Part shown: positions 35,751 through 48,414 of the stretch, piece after piece
Layout: every line of letters starts with the position of its first letter
Numbering within the stretch: the first letter of the stretch is position 1
From: Panax quinquefolius
Lineage: Eukaryota > Streptophyta > Magnoliopsida > Apiales > Araliaceae
Length of the DNA stretch: 64,000 nucleotides
Direction: 5' to 3'
Assembly: GCA_020205615.1 (NCBI GenBank)
Contig: CM035164.1
Span: 3,623,501 to 3,687,500, forward strand
Notes under the pieces: generated by a model
Databases searched by the model: none
What the model saw: only the letters and a program-made list of their open reading frames with translations
What the model was told of the DNA's origin: nothing
Program-made: the position numbers and the translations under genes

Positions 35751-38099
35751 ATACATAATCATTTCAGAAGTTATATAACAATAATTATAACCATGTTGAT
35801 CAATTCACCTTTGCACTTAAGCTAAAAATATTCAATTGTAAATTCAATGGTCATGATCATACCACCAACAATTCAACTTTTTGCACCATCGGCCAAAGAG
35901 AACCTATAGTCACGATCATACCAATAATCTACCCATCTTTACACTCTAAGTCAAAGAGAAATATTATCATTAGGGTTATAAGAATGTTATATAAAAAACA
36001 ATATAATCAAAATATAGTTTTAATTTCAAGAGTAAGATTCATAAATCAACGATAATTTGGTCAAAGAAGAAACTAATTTGTCATGAATAAGACCCAGATT
36101 CGTATATAGTAGATCGTAGATATCGTGTATAAAGAACCTCGATACCGAAAAGATAAAGTTTCATAATAAAATTCATATCCATATTTATAACACCTTAATC
36201 CAAATGTTATAAATCACTTAGAAATCTCATAATCTAATATTATTAATATTATAATAATATTTTAATTATTTCTTAAACTTATAAATAATTTAATCCAATT
36301 ATTTACACTTTAATAATTAATGCATTTAATCATCTAAAATGCCAAACTCATAAGATTTCATCATCATTAACCAAAACCCTCATAAAAATCTGCATATACC
36401 TCATATATGATTCTCAAGCCAATAAATCATATTTTATAATTTTCTTACTTCACATAACATAATTATTCATTTACTCATAACTAGAACATTTTCATGAAAA
36501 ATACCAAATCGGTTCCAAAAATATTTCTTTTAAGGATTTAGCGTAATATAGTTCCATATTGAATATATATTTTCTCGAAATTTGTAAAATTCATTTACTA
36601 TTTTTCATATGGCCAACACCACCGAATATTTAAATATTTATCATAAATTATACTTTTATCCAACAATTTTAAAATTTACACGGTATAATTGATATTATAT
36701 AGATGTACTCCCAATAAAAATTTCATCAATTTTGGAGTTAATCACAAGGAGTTATAAGCGGTTACTTTTAAAATAGTCTTTTCTCATAAAATTCATAACT
36801 CTCAATCTATACATCCAAAAATCTCCATTTTTGGACACAATATATAAAACTCATCAAATTATCATTTCAAATTTTTCTAGAATTTTAAAGGTTCAAAAAA
36901 TTTCAAACTAAAAACATAATAACCACTTAAAATCCTTTACTATCCCTTACCTCAAAAGAGCAGTACTTTTGACTAGAATAACGCTGAACGAACTTGCACC
37001 GTATAGAAATACTCAAAGTATACTCAAAATACTCACAAGAATACGCTCAATAATATAGAGAGAAAACTTGAGTTTACGGTGTGATTTTCAATTCTAACCC
37101 AAGCACCCTATTTATAGGAAAATACTTAGAACACCAAAGCGTAAAATTTAATAAATTATTAATATAATAAATTTGAATTCCCTCGCCCTACTTTTTTTTG
37201 TTCAAACTTCAACAACACAAGTATCTCACCTTACAAAACTTACAAAAAACGTTTTTCATAATTAATTAATTTAAAACTCCAAAAAATAATAATTAATTAA
37301 TCCTAACTTCAATAATTCATAATAAATAGCCCTTTTGTCGGAAAAATTTGAATCTCATGAGTTTTTATAGGAAATTCAATTCTCTACAACTTTGCGTAAG
37401 AAAGTTTTTCTGAATTCCAAAACAGCAATTGACTGAAATCCACAAATGGGCGATTTTACGGTATATAATCAAATTTCACCAATAAATGGGGTCCAATGAC
37501 ATGTTTAACATGTTTTAAACATTTATTGCAACAAAAATACTCTTCCTCCTCATATACTCATATATCCCACATTCGTTTGTAAAATATCACCATTATTATA
37601 TTATTAAAATATAATAATATATTTAAATGAATTATTTTATCGAGAAAAAGATAAAATTTAAATTTTCAACAATTGTCACATTAAAATTTTCTCCATCTAT
37701 GTCCATATAAAATAGATATTTTCCTCATCATAAAAATCAATAATTAATTATTCACAAATAATATTACATAATCACAATATTAATAACCAGTCATTTCCTC
37801 CTGGAAAGAGGGCTTTCGAATAAGAGTTTCTCCTTCTTGGCCAGCAATTTAGGTGACCAAACCTCTCCTTGAGACAGAACTTTCTAGGCATTGCCAATAA
37901 TGTTATCCAATAATATTATTCAGATAATATGAATTATTGTCTCGATAACGAAAAATATCATGCGTGACAATTATTGAAACAACAATAATATAAAATATCA
38001 ACGTAGCAATTATTGAATCAATAAAATAAAATATTGAGCAAATAATTATCAGTAACAATTATTGAGTAATGCCTTCTTTACGAAAAAAATTATCATGCT

Positions 38100-38215
38100 T
38101 CATGAATAGTAGCTCGTGAATAGTAACTCGTGAATAGTAACTCATGAATAGTAACTCGTGAATAGTAATTCATGAATAGTAACTCGTGAAACTCATGAAT
38201 AAGAACTCATGAATT
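38100..38215. repeat. 14-bp tandem repeat in LTR D
   Basis: Tandem GAATAGTAACTCGT with CGT/CAT changes. On the minus strand it reads ACGAGTTACTATTC, a word also present in LTRs Z, B and E. Confidence 0.8.
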
Positions 38216-38265
38216 GTAATTAAAAAAAAATTGAATACTTTTATTTCATAAAATTCGGTCTTACA

Positions 38266-38713
38266 ACGTTTTACCAATTCCCACCAATGAATCGCCTTTC
38301 TCGTAAGAACATAAAAGCGTGAAAGGAACCTTTTGCTCCTCTGAGCATCCCAAGACATCAAATATCTTGGTAATCTGCTTTATCCATGCTTCCGCCGAAA
38401 GTGGTTTTGCTCTCCCTTAAACTCCCGGTGGTCCCAGCTCCTTGAATTGTTTAGCGGTGACCGCCGAGAGTTTTCCGTGTTTCCACCTACGTTTTGGGCA
38501 GAGTCGCTCTACTTTCTTTGTTGCATAAATTGCATAAAGCCTCCGAACATTTGATCATTCATCATTTGGTCGGTGTTGTTATTTGCGTGAGGATTGTCGC
38601 CTTCACGATGCACATTATCCTCGATTATTGATATGTGGTGAATCAACGATCGCTTTGTGCTCCATTCTTTATTCTCAACATTCTCGATGTCATTTTCGAG
38701 ATCACTGCCCACA
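38266..38713 (-). pseudogene. Element C gag, 5' half
   Basis: It starts MGSDLENDIENVENKEWSTK (ATG at 38712) and continues EDNVHREGDNPHANNNTDQM, then breaks near 38508. The capsid segment AIHWWELVK ends at the LTR D insertion. The HREGDN segment shows that element A's in-frame stop at the same place is secondary. Confidence 0.8.
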
Positions 38714-38884
38714 AAACAAAAGGTTAATTGACATGTAACAAATTATCTCTATATTTTGACCGACCAATAAAATAGCACATAAACTTAGGTAGGTCATACT
38801 AGCGAAGGTATTCCCCGCCTCTCCCCTCCTAGTACTATTCTCACATCTTAGCCAGGGATCATATCCCTAAGCTCGATACTCAAC

Positions 38885-41485
38885 CGTGAAGCCCCCAAAA
38901 TTAGGTATATATCACCCATCTTGGGTAGTCGGATACATGGTATGCAATTTAAATACAACTTACCAATATAACGTAGGTGGTACAATACGACATAAATCAT
39001 GAGTTTGAATACAAATATTGTCTACTAGATATTATACAAACTCAAAAGGAGTCCTCATTACAATTATTATCACACTATTTCACGTAATAGTGAGGACTAC
39101 TAATGCTATCCTCTGGACCATTACTCCGCTTCCCACTCGTCCCAAATATATTCTCATTTCACAAGAGAAACGGTGAAAGAAAGAAAGGGTGAGCTCAACT
39201 AGCTCAAGAAGAAATATTATGACTAAGATAATGCGAAATAAATTATCATTAGCCTCAACAAAGATGTTAAACCGATAAAATATAATGAACATCAAGTTTA
39301 ACTACAATGAACCAAAGAATCCATTAAAAGAGTCAAGTAGAAAATAAAATCTACCATCTTTTATGATTTAAAAGGTTTTTCATCATCGTTATAATGGTGA
39401 GACTCGACTTTTAATAAATATTCCACATCATCGAATCACCCCTGCCTTTCTGACCCGAGGATATTCTTTAGTATCACGACCACAATTATTCATGCACTAC
39501 GAGCCAAGAATAGTTGTGTATTCATTAATGGTCATGATCATGCCAACAACTGTCCATCAATGCACTACGGCCACTAAGGATTTTTATCACATCATTTATA
39601 ACATTACGGTCATGATTACACCGAATAGTCTCTTGTTATAATCATACCAAGTCCATCTATGCACTACAGGCCACAGATGACTTTCAACATAATATAAACA
39701 TGAGGATGGTGACAATGATATAAGAATTCAATAAAACAAGTTCAAGAATTATTTTATCCAGGAATTATTAACGTCCAAATTGTCAACATGATCTTTGCTT
39801 TTGTAGAGTAAAATTCAAGAATGATCGTAAGAATATTTCCATGAAAAGATATTGGATGAAACGCAAAATATCAAGGATATTCTACTAATTTCATGGAGTA
39901 TAGATGTCAAAGTTTTAACCAACTAGGTATAATAAAGAATGGAATAACAAAAGAAATCACCATGCATGCGATAGACCGCATACAGGCGGGTGTTATTCCA
40001 ACAGAATAATAAATAACGGAACCCGAATCCCAAAGAAAACGCATGCATGTGATGTTCCAACGAGAATAATAATAAAGACGGAACCAGTCCGTAAAACACC
40101 CGCATGTGATGTTCCAACGAGAATAATAATAAAGACTTTTAATAATAAACAATGGAACCAGTCCGGTAAAAACACGCATATGATATTCCAAGAATAATAA
40201 AGAATGGAATAATGTAAGAAGATCACCAAGTATAGGGGATTCACAGTATCTGAGTTATTCAATGTAATAAATAAGAATGGAATAATATAAGGATTTCACC
40301 AAGTATAGGGTATCTGGCGTGTATAGTTATGTATAGGGTATGCCACTTTTACAAAGTTATTCCAATGTAATAATAATGAATGAAATAATGAAGTTCTCTT
40401 CATGAATAAGAAAGAATAACACCCCTTACGAGCACAACAAATAATATTCCCTACCTTAGAAGAACTGAATATTGGAAAAGTGAAGTAGTTTGAATACTTT
40501 TCTTCTTTCTCTCTATAGTTTCTCTCTGAGAGTTTCAATGAATTCATAAGAAATAATGAAGGAATGAGCTTTCTATTTATAGAAAAACCGAGGGTGGCTC
40601 TTGGTCTTAACGAAGGGTCAAAATGACTCTTGGTAATATCAAGAGACAACTACTATTTCATGAAGGGTAATTAACCTTTGGAACAATCAAGAGGCGGTTA
40701 ACTCTTGGTAATATTGAAGGGACAACTACTATTTGCGAAGGGGTAATTACTATTGACGAAGGTAATTACTATTGACGAAGGTAATTACTATTCACAAAGG
40801 TAATTACTATTGACGAAGAGACTCTTAGATGATGACATATGCCCCCCATAAAATAATCAAACTTACCACAAACGCCTCATAATGCACTCTTTATATACAT
40901 CAAGGATTGAATAAATATTACCACAAATCATTTTATTTTAATCAACACATTTTTAATCTTTCAACAATTATTAATCATTTATAACTTGTCGTCTCAATTA
41001 ATAATATAACATATTATACGATGATAATCGTGATAATAATTGAATCAATAATATAAGAGATATGATCAAAGAATTCTTGTAGAATAATTGAGTATAGCTA
41101 AGTGACTTCTCACGTAAGCATCAATAATCAATACCGGTGCTACTATGCAACCACGCCAGACATCGTACTTTTACCAATCGAGTAGTTCAACAGGTTTTAA
41201 CTCTGGTAACACCTCCGTAGTTATTTTTATAGAAAGATAATTTTGTCGTTTCTAACTACGATAATACTTCCGTTGTAGGGGTCCACCAATGATTGAGTAG
41301 TCGCATTTAATATTCCCCGACAAAAGAATATTCCCCAACCAAACGAATATTTTATAACAACTTGCTTACTTTTGCAAAATTTATAAATATTACCCACAAC
41401 TATAACATTATATCAAATTTATTCCATAATATTCAAAATAATATTTATAGAAAATTCATCTTTATTTATAAAAGTGGGTCTTACA
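38885..41485 (-). repeat. Element C 5' LTR
   Basis: The partner of 27571-30172. Its first base is changed (CGTGAAGCCCCC instead of TGTGACGCCCCC). It has a minus-strand TATAAATA at 40574-40581 and 20-bp repeats at 40740-40820. A degenerate primer site (about 38866-38884) lies just left of it. Confidence 0.83.
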
Positions 41486-43802
41486 ATACGCGTAGTTTCA
41501 CAAGAAAGACACACGGATTGATTATTGATGCTTACGTGAGAAGTCACTCACTATACTCAATTATTGCTACAATGAATCATTTATCATATTTCTCATATTA
41601 TTGATTCAATTATTGTTACGATATCATCTGCGATTATATGATATATTATTAAATCAATAATTGAGACGACAAAAGTTATTCATATTATTATTTGCAATAT
41701 TGACAATGTCTAGAAGTTACATCGAGGAGAGGTTTGGTCACCTAATTGCGCTGAATAAGGAGAAATCCTTATCGAAAAGCCCCTCTTTCACAGGAGCGAC
41801 ACGGTTGTTAAATATTGTGAATTATAATATTAATGATGAATAAGTTCGTGTTGATTAAAGATGAATTTTATAGTTCCATTGTGTTGGACTTATTTGTGTT
41901 AGTATAATTGATGTCCGGAGGATATATTGTTCAATTGGGTATTCTGGGACACTTTTTCGCGTTAGTGAAAGTACTATTCATGAGTTACTATTCACGAGTT
42001 ACTATTTACGGTACTATTCACCCGTAAGATATATTTATTTTCGGTCCAAATCATTTTTGGGTACAATATTATTCCATGAGGAGATGTCTTAATTTTTTCG
42101 AATCAGTTGGTTGAAGATATAATAAGAATCAATATGGATATGGACATTGGTGGAAGTTATAATAAGAAATCAATATGGATCGCTAATTTAAAGTTTTAAT
42201 AGTAAATCGGTATGGATCGTTATTTTAAGGTTTAATAGTAAACCAATCTGGATCGTCCGTTTAAAGTAAATCAATTTGGACCGTTCATAAGTTAGTTACT
42301 ATGCAGTCCATTCTTCTATAAATAGAAGCTCATTCCTTCATTATTTCTTACGAATTCACTGAAACTCTAGAGAGAGAATTATAAGAGAACCTATAAAAAA
42401 GTATTCTGCTACTTCTTTACTCTTATATTCAGTTTCTTTTACGGTAAGGAATGTTATTTGTTGTACTTTCGAAGAAGAGAACTTCATTATTCCATTATTT
42501 ATTATTACATTGGAATAACTCAGATACGCTGCTACCCTATACATGGTGACATTCTTCAATATTCCGTTCTTTATTATTCTGTCGTAATATCCTGTCTGCA
42601 TGCGTTCTACGGGGACTGGTTCCATTATTTATTATTCGCTTTAATATATCTACACGGCTTATTTATCCGGACCGGTTCCATCCTTTATTATTCTCGTTGA
42701 ATAACCTACCGTGCGGCTTCATCGTGATGTATGGTGATTTCTTTTGTTATATCATTCTTTATTATACTCGGTTGGTTAAAACTTTGACTTCTATACCCAT
42801 GAAATTAGTGGAATATCTTTAATATTTGCGCTTCATCCAGTATCTTTTCATGGAAATATTCTTCTGAGCATTCTTGAATTTTACTCTACAAAGCAGTATC
42901 ATGTTGACAATTTGACGTTATCGGTTCCTAGATAAATTAATTCTTGAACTTGTTTTATTGAATTCTTATATCATTTTCATCATCCTCATGTTTATATTTT
43001 GTTGAAAGTCATCTGTGGCACAGAGTGCATGATGGATGGACTTGGTATGATTATGACGACTGTGGATTATTCGTAACCATGACCGTAATGTTACAAATGT
43101 CGTGATAAAAGTCCTCATTGGCCCATAGTGCATTGATGGATCGTTGTTGGCATAATCACGACCATTAATGAATACACGAATGTCCTCGGCCCGTAGTACA
43201 TGGATAATTTGTGGTCGTGATACTAAAGAATATCCTCGGCCGTAGTTCGTAAGTGATTCAATGATGTAGATTATTTATTAAGTCGAAGTTCCAAAGGATA
43301 AAAGTGATGTAAAACCTTTTAAATCATAGAGATAGTAGATTTTATTCCCTACTGACTCTTCTAATGGATTGCTTGTTCCACCGCAGCTTAAGCTTGATAG
43401 TTATTATATTTTATCGCTTAACACTGTTGAAGGCTAACGATAAATTATTCTCGCATTATCTTAGTCATAATATTTCTTCTCGTGCTAGTTGAGCTCACCT
43501 TTTTTCTTTCACCGTTTCTTTGTGAAATGAGAACGTAGCCGGGACTAGTCGGGAACAGAGTGATGGTCCTAAATGGTGCATTAGTAGTCCTCACTATTCT
43601 GTGAAATAGTGTGATAATAATTATAATGAGGACTCCTTTTGAGTTTGTATAATCTCTAGTAGACAATATTTGTATTCAAACTCACAGTTTATGTTTTGTC
43701 GTATTGTACATGATAGTTGTATTATTAAGTTGTATTTGAATTCTCTACCATGTATCTGGCAACTCAAGATGGGTGATGTATACCTAATTTTGGGGGCGTC
43801 AC

Positions 43803-44480
43803 ATCTTACCTATACGAGAAACTTATACACTTGAACGTCTTGCTCGTATGTACATAAATGAGATTATAAGACTGTATGGTATGCCAGTATCCATAGTTTC
43901 TGATCGAGACCCAAGATTCACTTCACAATTTTGGGTTAGTTTATAGAAAGCTATGGGCACGGATTTACGATTTAGCTCGGCATATCATCCTCAGACGGAC
44001 GGGCAGTCGGAGAGGACTATTCAAACTCTTGAAGATCTATTAAGACTATGTGTCCTTGACTTCAAGGAAAGTTGGGACAAGTTCTTACCATTGGTGGAGT
44101 TTTTCTATAACAACAGTTATCAAGCAAGTATTGACATGGCTCCATTCGAGGCGTTATATGGAAGAAAGTGTCGTTCTCCAGTATGCTGGGATGATGTGGG
44201 TGAAGCAACGTTGTTGGGACCGGAGTTGGTACGTATGACTACAGAAAAGATTCAAACGATCCGACAACGTATAAAAACCTCACAAGATCGACAAAAGAGT
44301 TATGTTGATCTTCATCGAAAGGACGTAGAATTCGATATTGGAGATCATGTGTTGTTACGTGTTGCTCCATGGAAAGGAGTTACGAGATTTGGAAAGAGAC
44401 AAATTCTCAATCCTCGATTCATTGGCCCAATTTTAATCCTCGGTCGAGTAGGAACTATGGCCTATAGACTCGCTTTACCG
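43803..44480 (+). pseudogene. Element A integrase, C-terminal part
   Basis: It resumes 16.6 kb downstream with YTRNLYT-like sequence, then the second catalytic Asp in VSDRDPRFTSQFW and the Glu in [17 protein letters not shown]. The GPY/F region NPRFIGPILI follows. One stop interrupts FWVSL*KAMGTDL. The first five bases, TCTTA (43803-43807), are the right target duplication of solo LTR B, so the two integrase halves join exactly if B is removed. Confidence 0.85.
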
Positions 44481-44518
44481 CCAAGTATGTCTCGTTTTCA
44501 TAACGTTTTCACATATCT

Positions 44519-44737
44519 ATGTTACGTAAATATGTGAAAGACCCGCACCACATTATTGAGTTAGAACCAGACGAAATAGCGAAAGATTTAACGTATGAAG
44601 AGGTTCCTGTTAAAATCTTGGATAAGATGGAGTATATTTTACGCTCCAAGGTTATACCTCAAGTCAAAGTTTTGTGGAGAAACCACGATGTTGAGGAAAT
44701 GACCTGGGAGTTAGAATCTGAAATGAAATCAAGGTAA
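44519..44737 (+). pseudogene. Element A chromodomain
   Basis: The sequence LTYEEVPVKILDKMEYILRS, then IPQVKVLWRNHDVEEMTWEL, is a chromovirus C-terminal chromodomain with the conserved W...TWE pattern. Family chromodomains direct integration to particular chromatin. The frame ends at EMKSR, where a deletion joins it to LTR interior, so the last residues (YPYLFDIPV in copy C) and the polypurine tract are missing. Confidence 0.82.
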
Positions 44738-47018
44738 TTACTGTTCAATATTTTATTTTATTGATTCAATAATTCCTACGTTGATATTTTATATTATTGA
44801 TTCAATAATTGTCATTACACAGTATTTCAAATTATCAAATCAATAATTCATATTATTTGAATAATATTATTATTTACATTATTGACAATGTCTAGAAAGT
44901 TACGTCGAGGAAGGGGTTTGGTCACTAATCAAGCTACTAATAGGGAGAAATCCTTATCTGAAAGCCCCTTTTTCTAGAACTACCGGTTGTCAATATTGTA
45001 ATTTTGTAATATTATTTGTGAATAATTAATTGTTGATATATATGATAAGAAAATATTTATTCAAGTGGATTTAAATCGAGGAATTTTTAGCATGTGACAT
45101 TTGTTGAAAGTTGGTATTTTATCTTTTTCGATAAAATAATTAATTCAAATATATTATTATAATATTACATTATAGTAGTATGATGTGATTATATAATAGT
45201 ACATTTTTTATAATTTGAATGGTAGCATTATTATAGTAAATTCATGGTATAAAAGTAAAAGGAGGTGGAAGAGAACAAATTGAATTTGAATTCCTGTGAT
45301 GCAAGCGATGATGTCATCGGACGATGAGGTAAGCAATGATGTAATATGATCGATGATGTCATAAATTATGGCGACAAGACTATTTTACCTTTACTCTGCC
45401 AAGCCTATAAATAGAAGCTCATTTATTCATTATTTTTCACCAATTCATTCAAGCTATAGAGAGAGAAAGTATAAAGAGAATAAGAGAGAAAGAAGAAGAG
45501 TATTCTATTACTACACTATTGCAGTATCCAATCTCCTACTAAGGTCAGGGGTATTATTCTTTCGTATTCATGAAGAGAGTTATTTTTTTCAATACTCGTA
45601 AGGGTTGTTATTCTATTCTTTATTATTATGTTAGAATAACTTTGTCATGCCTGAAACCTGCATACACGGTGAAATTCTTACGGTATTCCATTCTTTATTA
45701 TTCTGTTGGAATATCCCGTGCAGTGTGGATTACGCATGACCGGGTTCATTCTTTATTATTATTCATTTGGAATATCATGTTCGTGCGGATTACATACGAC
45801 TGGTTCCATTCTTTATTATTCTGTTAGAATAACCATGCATGTGGATTACTGCATGCGTGTTGAATGATCCTTCGATTCATTCCTTATTAAATTGTGGAAA
45901 TGATCATACTGCGTGGATTACTGCATGGCGACAAAAAATCTATTTCGGTTTCATATATTCTATTATACTCGGTTGGTTAAAGTTTTAGCTTCTATACTCC
46001 ATGAAATTAGTAGAATATCCTTGATATTTCAAGGCTTCATCCAAAGATCTTTCATGGAAATATTCTTCCGAGCATTCTTGAATTTTACTCCACAAAGCAA
46101 TATCATGTTGACAATTTGGGCGTTATTGATTTCGGATAAATTAAATTATAAATCCTTAAAAATTTATCCTTGAACTTGTTTTATTGAATTCTTATATCAT
46201 TGTCATCATCCTCATGTTTATATTATGTTGAAAGTCATCTATGGCCTGTAATGCATAGATGGACTTGGTATGATTATGACCAGGGATTATTCAGTATAAT
46301 CATGACCGTAATATTACAAATGTTGTGGTAAAAGTCCTCATTGCCCCGTAGTGCATTGATGGACAGTTGTTGGTATGATAATGACCATTGATGAAAACAT
46401 GAATATCCTTGGCCTGTAGTGCATGGATAATTTGTGGTCGTGAAACTAATAAATATCCTTGGTCGTAGTGCAGGGATGATGTGGATTATTTATTAAGCTG
46501 AGTCTCAGCGATAAAAGTGATGAAAACCCTTTTAAATCATAGAAGATAGTAGATTTTATTCTCTACTTGACTCTTCTATTGGATTGCTTGTTCATTTGCA
46601 GCTAAACTTGATGTTTGTTATATTTTATCGGTTTAACATCATTGTAGGCTAACGATAAATTATTACTCGCATTATCTTAGTCATAATATTTCTTACTGGG
46701 CTAGTTGAGCTCACCCTTTTGCTTTCATTGTTCTCTTCAGGAAATGAGAACGTAGCCAAGACTAGTCGAGGAACGGAGTGACGGTCCAGATGATATCATT
46801 AGTAGTCCTCCTTATTCTATGAAATAGTGTGATAATAAATGTATTGAAGACTCCATTTGAGTTGAATACTGTCTAGAAGACAATATTCGTATTAAAACTC
46901 TCAGTTATGTCTTGTCGTATTCTACACGACAGTTGTATTATTAAGTTGTATTTGAATTTTGTACCATGTATTTGGCGACTCAAGATGGGTGATGTATACA
47001 TATTTTGGGGGCGTCACA
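44738..47018 (+). repeat. Element A 3' LTR, 5'-truncated
   Basis: This LTR lacks about the first 410 bp found in the 5' LTR. It starts at the sequence corresponding to about 21073 and continues collinearly to GGGGGCGTCACA. A TATA box lies at 45406-45413. It has one fewer GATGATGTCA unit than the 5' copy. Confidence 0.85.
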
Positions 47019-47299
47019 GCGACCAACGTGGGAATGCATGTGAATAGATAGAATAAATTAAAATGAGACATTTCTTAATTCATATTTATCTATGTATGCA
47101 CATACTTCGTAATCATAATTTGGCTTAAAATTTTCACAATATATCACAAGACTCTTAATGTTAATATAAACTAGTATAACTATTATAAACAAATTTTAAA
47201 AATACTACTAACTACATCTTTGTTTCTTTCAAAACTTTCATGAAACGCAATTTAATTTTAAATTCTAAGATTCTAAATTTAATTTTAAAAGTTGAAATA

Positions 47300-47300
47300 T

Positions 47301-47333
<33 letters not shown>
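47300..47333. repeat. (AC)n(AT)n microsatellite
   Basis: A run of AC units followed by AT units. Confidence 0.88.
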
Positions 47334-47707
47334 ATTTTCAAAAATAGATTATAGTTTAATAATTAACATTTTTGAAAATTTTATACTAAAATAAATGGAA
47401 TGAATTAAGAATTCTCATAAATTAGTAACTTCTTTGTTGTTCAAAATATTTTTAAAAAAATTAATTAAAGAAGAGAAGACATTTTTTTCATTTGTCAATG
47501 TTAATTATTCTTTAAAATTCTTGCCACATCATGAAGAGTTGCTCTAAAAGTAATTTCTTTTCCCCTCAGCCTTAGACAAAACCCGAGATTTATGCTCCGT
47601 TTGTGAGTTTGGAGGGATGGATAGGAAGGGAAAACATAGGATGAGAAGGAATGAGAAGAAATGAGAATGAATTATAATTTTTCTTTATTATGTTTGTGAG
47701 TTTTAGA

Positions 47708-48117
47708 TGGTATTTGATAAAACTAAGCAAAATCTAAATGATTAGTATATTTTAATAAATTAGATCATAAATCATCTGAACTTAAAAAGTTGTTTGGTAA
47801 CTAAAAAAAATATAAAACATCTCGAATGATTTTTAAATTTAAAAATATTAATTTTAAATTTAAAAATATCTCAAATTGACTTTTCAAACCTGAATAATAA
47901 TTTTAAAATTTGGAATTGAGGGAGTACAATATTTATAGAGGCTCTATAGATTTAAATTTTTCATTAAGATACGACTCTTAATGATTTAGATTTATATTTT
48001 TCTTTTACCGATTAAAAGACGATAAGATGCAAACAAAATTTTACCAAATAATTTTATCCTCTTACCGAATTAGATATAAAGTTGTTAAGAAGTATTAAGA
48101 GGTAAACAAAAACCACC
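47708..48117. mobile_element. Probable MITE
   Basis: About 410 bp, AT-rich and non-coding. It is flanked by TTAGA on both sides (47703-47707 and 48118-48122). The ends are imperfect inverted repeats, TGGTATTTGATAAA on the left and the reverse of GGTGGTTTTTGTTTACC on the right. The superfamily is unclear. Confidence 0.45.
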
Positions 48118-48414
48118 TTAGAAAGGAATGAAATGGATGAGATTTTAATTATATTTTTTCTTGTTTGTGAGTTTAAAAAGAGGGAAGGGAATGAAAAATA
48201 TTTTTATTTGTAAACTACACTATTACTATATTACCTTTACATATTAATATAATTGTTAGTTTTAATGTTTTGTTTTAAATAGGACAACATATTTTGTATG
48301 GAGATGTTTTGTGTTTTTCAAGTTTGGACTTTGGGCTGATCATATATGGATGCTAAATGAGGTCGGGATTTCAAAAGGTCCATCATGGAAAAAGCGTCCA
48401 ATAAAGACATTACT

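Larger units (their letters stand above)
34402..38265 (-). mobile_element. Solo LTR D (larger LTR subfamily) inside element C gag
   Basis: It runs from TATAACGACCC to GGTCTTACA on the plus strand (3864 bp). The flanks are TCGTT (34397-34401) and ACGTT (38266-38270), a target duplication with one mismatch. It has no pol sequence. It shares sequence with LTR E (for example the AAATCGCCC...TTTCGGTCAA segment) but not over full length with A-C, so it is a longer-LTR relative. Confidence 0.78.
27571..41485 (-). mobile_element. Ty3/gypsy chromovirus element C (full length, minus strand)
   Basis: Two LTRs of nearly identical length (2602 and 2601 bp) bound an internal region with gag, protease, RT, RNase H, integrase, chromodomain and PPT in order on the minus strand. 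It is inserted in LTR B near an ATACG site. The flanks ATGTCG (left) and ATACG (right) are only an approximate duplication. Gag is interrupted by solo LTR D (34402-38265). The proteins match element A closely, so A and C are one family. Confidence 0.85.
27241..43802 (+). mobile_element. Solo LTR B inside element A integrase, itself split by element C
   Basis: The left part is 27241-27570 (TGTAAGACCCCAACTTTTAT start) and the right part 41486-43802 (GGGGGCGTCACA end). Together they are about 2.65 kb, one LTR. TCTTA flanks both ends. There is no PBS, coding region or second LTR belonging to B, so it is a solo LTR. Confidence 0.85.
20660..47018 (+). mobile_element. Ty3/gypsy chromovirus element A (complete but nested and degenerate)
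   Basis: It starts TGTAAGACCCC and ends GGGGGCGTCACA, with the same 5-bp duplication GCGAC outside both ends (20655-20659 and 47019-47023). The order is LTR, PBS, gag, protease, RT, RNase H, integrase, chromodomain, LTR. That order plus the C-terminal chromodomain and the long (about 2.7 kb) LTRs fits a Tekay/Del-type chromovirus. The integrase is split by 16.6 kb of later insertions (27241-43802). Many stops and frameshifts make it non-autonomous. Confidence 0.88.
47024..48414. other. Intergenic host DNA right of element A
   Basis: AT-rich sequence with no gene. It contains a CA/TA microsatellite and a probable MITE. The stretch CTCCGTTTGTGAGTTTGGAGG at about 47592 and TTGTTTGTGAGTTTAAAAAG near 48160 suggest a further small element around the MITE. 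Its boundaries are unclear. Confidence 0.5.

Noticed and set aside
35353..35778. 141-residue ORF with LHY repeats as a repeat protein
   Set aside because: It lies within solo LTR D and is explained by the 39-bp tandem unit.
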